Shown piece by piece: positions 3,772 to 7,146 of a stretch of 7,146 bases of DNA; position 1 is the stretch's first letter; the number at the start of each line of letters is the position of its first letter. The translations under genes and the position numbers were made by a program. The DNA is from JACRPI01 sp964385055 (GTDB taxonomy: Archaea > Nanobdellota > Nanobdellia > Woesearchaeales > DSVV01). The notes under the pieces were generated by a model, which worked only from the letters and a program-made list of their open reading frames with translations, searched no databases and was not told the DNA's origin. The stretch lies in NCBI GenBank assembly GCA_964385055.1, contig CAYLMH010000054.1, positions 1 to 7,146 of the forward strand, given 5' to 3'.

Positions 3772-4605
3772 ATGAACAAGGAACAACAACGACTTGCTGA
3801 ACCAGAAAAAAGACAGGAAAATCCCGACGCAATTCCAGAAGTAACGCTCCTCCCTCATGAACAACTTTTTGACATGATTCTCAATAAAGATGATATTAGC
3901 TGGCAGCAGATCATCTTCACCGCAGTCAAATCAGAACAAATGAATCCGTGGGATATTGACATCAAGCTTCTTTCGCAAAAATTTCTTGAAAAACTGAGAC
4001 AATTCAAAGAAATGGATTTCAAGATTTCAGGAAAAGTTATTCTTGCAGCAGCAATTATGTTGAGATTAAAATCAAACAAACTCATTGGCGAAGATATGAA
4101 TTATCTTGATCAGTTAATCGCGAGTGGTAATCAGAGTGATGAAGAAGCATTTTACGACGAGTTATCCCAAATGGAAGGCGATAGAGTCAATGTTTCTATA
4201 GAAGGAAGAAATTATGAGCTCATTCCACGAACACCGCAGCCACGAAAAAGAAAAGTCTCTGTCTACGATTTAGTTGAAGCGTTAGAAAAAGCGCTTGAAG
4301 TCAAGAACAGAAGAAAAGGCTGGGGAGAAGACGAAATCCACATGGAAATTCCAGTGAGAAAAGTTGATATTGATCAGCTTATTCACAAAACATTTGGCGA
4401 AGTAATGGAGCATTTTATGACGCAGAAAGAAGTAAAGCTCATGTTCAGCAAATTATTGAAAGACGGCACAAAACAAGAAAAAGTATACACATTCATTCCT
4501 TTATTGCATTTGAGCAATGAAGGAAAAGTCAATCTCCAGCAGGAAGTGCATCTTGGTGACATTCATATTTCTTTAGGGGAAAAGGCGCATGAAAAGAAGG
4601 AATAA
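3772..4605 (+). CDS. scpA: Segregation and condensation protein A (kleisin)
   Basis: A 277-aa kleisin that bridges the heads of an SMC dimer in chromosome compaction and segregation. The N-terminal helical domain (about 30-105) has the ScpA pattern: LFDMILNKDDISW (32-44), WDIDIKLLSQKFLEKL (60-75), and LAAAIMLRLKSNKL (91-104), which corresponds to the conserved LxxAAxLLxxKSxxLL segment that contacts the SMC neck. A variable acidic linker (105-160) follows. The C-terminal winged helix (about 200-270, FGEVMEHFMTQKEVKLMFSKLL onward) would bind the SMC cap. Length is usual for the family. ATG 3772 is preferred over 3754 (six residues longer) because the TATA box at 3739-3747 puts the transcript start near 3769. 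No scpB or smc gene lies beside it here. Confidence 0.93.
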   Translation: MNKEQQRLAEPEKRQENPDAIPEVTLLPHEQLFDMILNKDDISWQQIIFTAVKSEQMNPWDIDIKLLSQKFLEKLRQFKEMDFKISGKVILAAAIMLRLKSNKLIGEDMNYLDQLIASGNQSDEEAFYDELSQMEGDRVNVSIEGRNYELIPRTPQPRKRKVSVYDLVEALEKALEVKNRRKGWGEDEIHMEIPVRKVDIDQLIHKTFGEVMEHFMTQKEVKLMFSKLLKDGTKQEKVYTFIPLLHLSNEGKVNLQQEVHLGDIHISLGEKAHEKKE

Positions 4606-4641
4606 GTTTATTGATAGAATTCTACTTTCAAATAAGTAATA

Positions 4642-5031
4642 ATGTTTAAAAGAGCATCTGTGCTTCTCTACAAAATGAACGTTAATAATGAAAAGTACGC
4701 TTTGTTTGGAAAAGTGATAGGGCATGCACATGCAGAAAACATAAGCACCGTCACGCTCACTGCTATCGGAAATGCCGGATATATTATGTATAAAAGAGAG
4801 GGATACACTGCAGATCAGATAGTTGAAAGAACAGAAATGGAAGTGTTGCAGAGAGTTTTTGAGAAGCTTGCATTTCCAAGAGTGTATACAGAACCAAAAA
4901 GTAGCATTCCTGTAATAAGAATTGTACTTGGGGATCATGCAAGAGCGAATCAGGGAATAGACCTCTTTGTGGAGGATATTTCTGAGAGAGAAGAAGAAAA
5001 AACACTCCTCCTCACATTCCAGTACAGATAA
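4642..5031 (+). CDS. Unrecognised 129-aa soluble protein
   Basis: I do not recognise a family. No membrane helix or signal peptide is seen. The sequence suggests an alpha/beta fold: strands at about 5-11 and 18-28, a GNAGYIMYKREGY stretch at 43-55, a long helix at 57-77 (ADQIVERTEMEVLQRVFEKL), a strand at 90-97 (PVIRIVLG) and a charged C-terminal end (EDISEREEEKT, 111-121). Conserved-looking polar residues are HAHAE (28-32) and DHARAN (98-103), but no catalytic pattern can be assigned. It sits 36 bases after scpA and 35 before the radical SAM gene, all on the same strand. A weak TATA-like AGTTTATTGA at 4605-4613 would leave a leader of about 7 bases. No Shine-Dalgarno is seen. Position after scpA hints at a chromosome role, which is unproven. 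Confidence 0.72.
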   Translation: MFKRASVLLYKMNVNNEKYALFGKVIGHAHAENISTVTLTAIGNAGYIMYKREGYTADQIVERTEMEVLQRVFEKLAFPRVYTEPKSSIPVIRIVLGDHARANQGIDLFVEDISEREEEKTLLLTFQYR

Positions 5032-5040
5032 GTTTTATAA
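5032..5040 (+). promoter_or_regulatory. TATA box of the radical SAM gene
   Basis: GTTTTATAA, centred about 31 bases ahead of the ATG at 5067, predicting a leader of about 5 bases. Confidence 0.55.
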
Positions 5041-5066
5041 TCCCTTCTTCTTTTCTTCACCATATC

Positions 5067-6542
5067 ATGACATATGCAATATTAGACTGCTACACAGACG
5101 AGCCAGCAGGATTAGGAGTTCCTCCGTATCTCGGCACGTATCCAAGATATTTATACGGCTATCTCAAAAAGAATTTTCCAAATGAAGAAATATATTATTT
5201 CACGATTGACGACCTAAGGCTCTGGAAAAAATGGGGCATGAAAGATCCAAACCTCAATTTGCCGAAATCAAAAACGACAAACATCACGGTCTACAATCTT
5301 ACAAAACATCACCAGAAAATCGCAGAAATTCTTTCTGATGAAGCAACAGAAATCATCGTCATTCTTGGCGTTCATGTTCCAGGAAAATATCTTTCCGCAA
5401 TGCCAGGAACGTTGAAAGAAGTCACTCCATTAATCGCGGATTTGCCGTGCAAAAAAATACTCACTGGCCCCGCAATATTTGGCACACAAATGTTTGGTGG
5501 CCAATTTACAGAACAGATTGACAAAACAGTGTTTGAAACGCGAGCGTACAACTTCACGTTTGCGGAAATCGCGTCATTGAGTGTAGAAGGTGCAGAAATT
5601 GTCGAGCAGATTCCATGGTATAAAATGCTCGAGATTGAAACAGGGAAAGGATGCAATGTCGGCAAGTGCAGTTTTTGCACAGAACCGCTGAAAAGCAAAG
5701 TATTGTACCGAAACAATCCAGAAATAATTACAGAAGTAAAAAAACTCTACGATCTTGGGGAACGATTTTTTCGTCTGGGAAAACAAACCTGCTTTTATTC
5801 ATTGCCTGATCCAATTGGTCTTCTCAAAGGCATACGAGAAGCATGTCCAGAAATAAAAGTGCTTCATATTGACAATGTCAATCCTATCTTCGTCGCAAAT
5901 CCAAAAGGAGAAGCGATTACACAAGCAATAGTAGAATATTGCACAGAAGGAAACATCGCGGCGTTTGGGATTGAAAGCTTTGATCCTGCGGTCACCAAAG
6001 CAAATCTCCTGAATTGCTCGGCGCCAGTTGCGATGAAAGCGATTGAATCCATTAACAAATTTGGAAAAGAGCGCGGTCCAAATGGCATGCCAAAATATTT
6101 GCCAGGCATTAACATTATTTTCGGGCTTGCGGATGAAAGCAGAAAAACGCACGAAATCAATATGGATCATTTGAAACAGGTCATCGAAAATGATTGGTGG
6201 CTCAGAAGAATCAACATTAGACAGGCAGCGCTCTTTGAAGGAACAAAGCTCTACGAAATTGGCGATAAGTTCTTGAGAAAAAACAAGCAGTGGTATTGGA
6301 AATGGCGTAATCAAATCCGCCAGGAAATTGATTTTCCAATGTTGCAGAAGGTTGTTCCTACTGGAGCAATAATGAAGGATCTCTATGCAGAGATTTATGA
6401 CGGCAATACCACGTTTATGCGCCAGTTTGGGACTTATCCTCTGATTGTTGGAGTCCCAGGAAGATATCCGTTGAAGCAGTTTTATTCTGTAAAAATTACG
6501 AAGCATCAGTTGAGAAGTTTGACTGGTGAAATCGTCGAATAA
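5067..6542 (+). CDS. COG1031-like radical SAM protein
   Basis: A 491-aa protein resembling the archaeal COG1031 iron-sulfur oxidoreductases, whose substrate is unknown. The N-terminal region (1-185), opening with ILDCYTDEPAGLGVPPYLG, has a B12-binding-domain-like order with VILGVHVPG (98-106) and ILTGPAIFG (131-139). The radical SAM domain starts at 185. Cys196, Cys201 and Cys204 (GCNVGKCSFCTEP) are the likely 4Fe-4S ligands, spaced Cx4Cx2C rather than the common Cx3Cx2C. FRLGKQT (235-241), the strand IKVLHIDNVNP (263-273) and GIES (301-304, SAM contact) follow. The C-terminal part keeps RQAALFEGTKLYE (385-397). It stops at about RSLTGEIVE, where relatives continue into a helix-hairpin-helix, so that module seems absent. 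The protein probably generates a 5'-deoxyadenosyl radical in the cytoplasm. Confidence 0.88.
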   Translation: MTYAILDCYTDEPAGLGVPPYLGTYPRYLYGYLKKNFPNEEIYYFTIDDLRLWKKWGMKDPNLNLPKSKTTNITVYNLTKHHQKIAEILSDEATEIIVILGVHVPGKYLSAMPGTLKEVTPLIADLPCKKILTGPAIFGTQMFGGQFTEQIDKTVFETRAYNFTFAEIASLSVEGAEIVEQIPWYKMLEIETGKGCNVGKCSFCTEPLKSKVLYRNNPEIITEVKKLYDLGERFFRLGKQTCFYSLPDPIGLLKGIREACPEIKVLHIDNVNPIFVANPKGEAITQAIVEYCTEGNIAAFGIESFDPAVTKANLLNCSAPVAMKAIESINKFGKERGPNGMPKYLPGINIIFGLADESRKTHEINMDHLKQVIENDWWLRRINIRQAALFEGTKLYEIGDKFLRKNKQWYWKWRNQIRQEIDFPMLQKVVPTGAIMKDLYAEIYDGNTTFMRQFGTYPLIVGVPGRYPLKQFYSVKITKHQLRSLTGEIVE

Positions 6543-6550
6543 GTCATAAG

Positions 6551-6558
6551 ATTTAAAA
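6551..6558 (+). promoter_or_regulatory. TATA box of the gene at 6593
   Basis: ATTTAAAA, centred about 38 bases ahead of the ATG at 6593. A transcript starting about 26 bases on would carry a leader of about 12 bases. Confidence 0.45.
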
Positions 6559-6570
6559 GCCGTTTTTCGT

Positions 6571-6589
6571 TTCTCTATAATTTAGAGAA
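6571..6589. promoter_or_regulatory. Small inverted repeat just ahead of ATG 6593
   Basis: TTCTCTA (6571-6577) pairs with TAGAGAA (6583-6589) around TAATT, ending three bases before the start codon. It could be an operator overlapping the transcript start or a leader hairpin, but a chance AT-rich palindrome is possible. Confidence 0.3.
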
Positions 6590-6592
6590 CAT

Positions 6593-7054
6593 ATGACATC
6601 GACGACAAGTTATCAAAGAAGAAATGATATTGGTGAAGTAGCTTCCATGCTTTTTGGAACGATAGCTGTTTCTCCTGCGGAGGCAGACAAAATGCATGCT
6701 TTTTTTCAAGAAGCTGTGCCGCGATATCTCATGGCTGAGAACTATGCTTGTATTTTTAGGGAACAGCTTGCTGTCGTTCCTTCAAACTATCATTCTAATG
6801 GTGCAATGTATGATGTTTTTGATACATCCTCTCCGGGAACATCTATGGAGATAGCTGTTCGTGTTCAGCAAGGAAAAGCAGAATCTGTTGGAGGAGACAA
6901 ATATCATTATCGAATTAATATTGTGCTCAAAGGAGAAACTGTTTCTGAGGAAATGAAGCCAGAGATTGAAGCTCGGGTAAAGAATCTTGACACAATGCTC
7001 TTCAGTGCAGATACTGCAAAAAGAGAAGAATTCTTTCGTGATTACGCACAGTAA
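6593..7054 (+). CDS. Unrecognised 153-aa soluble protein
   Basis: I do not recognise a family. The sequence has no membrane helix, signal peptide or metal-site motif. It seems to have an N-terminal helical part (about 12-56: EVASMLFG, then PAEADKMHAFFQEAVPRYL), a middle part with strands (about 84-112: MEIAVRVQQG, HYRINIVLKG), and a charged C-terminal helix region (116-152: SEEMKPEIEARVKNLD, then AKREEFFRDYA). Codons end in T more often than in scpA or the radical SAM gene (for example GCT, GTT, TCT), a mild hint of different history. It has its own TATA-like box, and a 7-bp inverted repeat sits just ahead of the ATG. tRNA-Asn follows 38 bases after the stop. Confidence 0.75.
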   Translation: MTSTTSYQRRNDIGEVASMLFGTIAVSPAEADKMHAFFQEAVPRYLMAENYACIFREQLAVVPSNYHSNGAMYDVFDTSSPGTSMEIAVRVQQGKAESVGGDKYHYRINIVLKGETVSEEMKPEIEARVKNLDTMLFSADTAKREEFFRDYAQ

Positions 7055-7056
7055 AG

Positions 7057-7065
7057 TATTTAAAT
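7057..7065 (+). promoter_or_regulatory. TATA box of tRNA-Asn
   Basis: TATTTAAAT, centred about 32 bases ahead of the mature tRNA-Asn 5' end. Confidence 0.55.
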
Positions 7066-7092
7066 CATATCTTGATTCGTAATTCTCAATTT

Positions 7093-7146
7093 GCCCCAGT
7101 AGCTTAATGGTGGAGCACGCGGCTGTTACTAAAGCTTGTCTTTAGA
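7093..7146 (+). tRNA. tRNA-Asn(GUU), 5' part, with intron; cut by window end
   Basis: The acceptor 5' strand is GCCCCAG (7093-7099), then T8 and A9. The D arm is GCTT/GAGC (7102-7105/7113-7116) with GG in the loop. The anticodon-stem 5' strand is CGCGG (7118-7122), and the loop starts CT-GTT-A with anticodon GTT at 7125-7127. The next bases cannot form the expected CCGCG 3' strand, so an intron begins after A7128 (37/38 site). Its first 17 bases already form a hairpin, CTAAAG (7129-7134) with CTTTAG (7140-7145). The 3' exon, including the T arm, lies outside the window. Confidence 0.9.

Noticed and set aside
5799..6506. 235-codon minus-strand frame opposite the radical SAM gene
   Set aside because: It is the antisense shadow of a clearly recognisable protein and its translation has no family likeness.

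Overview
The window reads as archaeal chromosome, probably from a small-genome DPANN-type lineage (Woesearchaeota or Pacearchaeota-like), although the lineage is only an inference. The archaeal markers are the ribosomal protein eL33 (L35Ae), two tRNA genes with canonical archaeal introns at position 37/38, A/T-rich TATA boxes about 26-38 bases ahead of nearly every start, mostly leaderless or very short leaders, and a COG1031-type radical SAM protein. The DNA is AT-rich and gene-dense, with short intergenic gaps.

Left part (1-1660). A tRNA-Leu(CAA) gene with a 31-nt hairpin intron is followed by a minus-strand two-gene operon: a seven-helix membrane protein, then a 90-aa winged-helix DNA-binding protein whose ATG lies one base beyond the previous stop. 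A doubtful small plus-strand gene (1418-1633) ends right at a GNRA-capped hairpin plus T-run terminator.

Middle (1660-3090). A gene-free stretch of about 340 bases holds two simple inverted repeats and a 128-base nested palindromic element able to fold as a three-way junction. On the minus strand follow eL33 and a small two-helix membrane protein. Then come plus-strand tRNA-Val(UAC) and tRNA-Gly(GCC), separated by about 280 bases that contain three more inverted repeats. A hairpin in this gap and one at 1754-1792 have entirely different, perfectly paired 12-13 bp stems but share the core CAAGAATTGT in their loops. That looks like structure under selection, or a family of hairpin elements, and is the most unusual signal in the window.

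Right part (3100-7146). All plus strand: a membrane-anchored protein with one DxNxDGxxD calcium-loop-like motif, the kleisin ScpA (partner of SMC in chromosome organisation), an unrecognised 129-aa protein, a COG1031-like radical SAM enzyme that seems to lack the family's C-terminal helix-hairpin-helix, an unrecognised 153-aa protein, and the first part of an intron-containing tRNA-Asn(GUU) cut by the window edge. Each of these genes has its own TATA-like box, so they look individually promoted rather than one tight operon.

The content is mainly housekeeping (tRNAs, ribosomal protein, ScpA). The novelty lies in the intergenic hairpins, the tRNA-Leu identity elements, and a few uncharacterised membrane or small proteins. 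No defence system, CRISPR array or transposase is visible.
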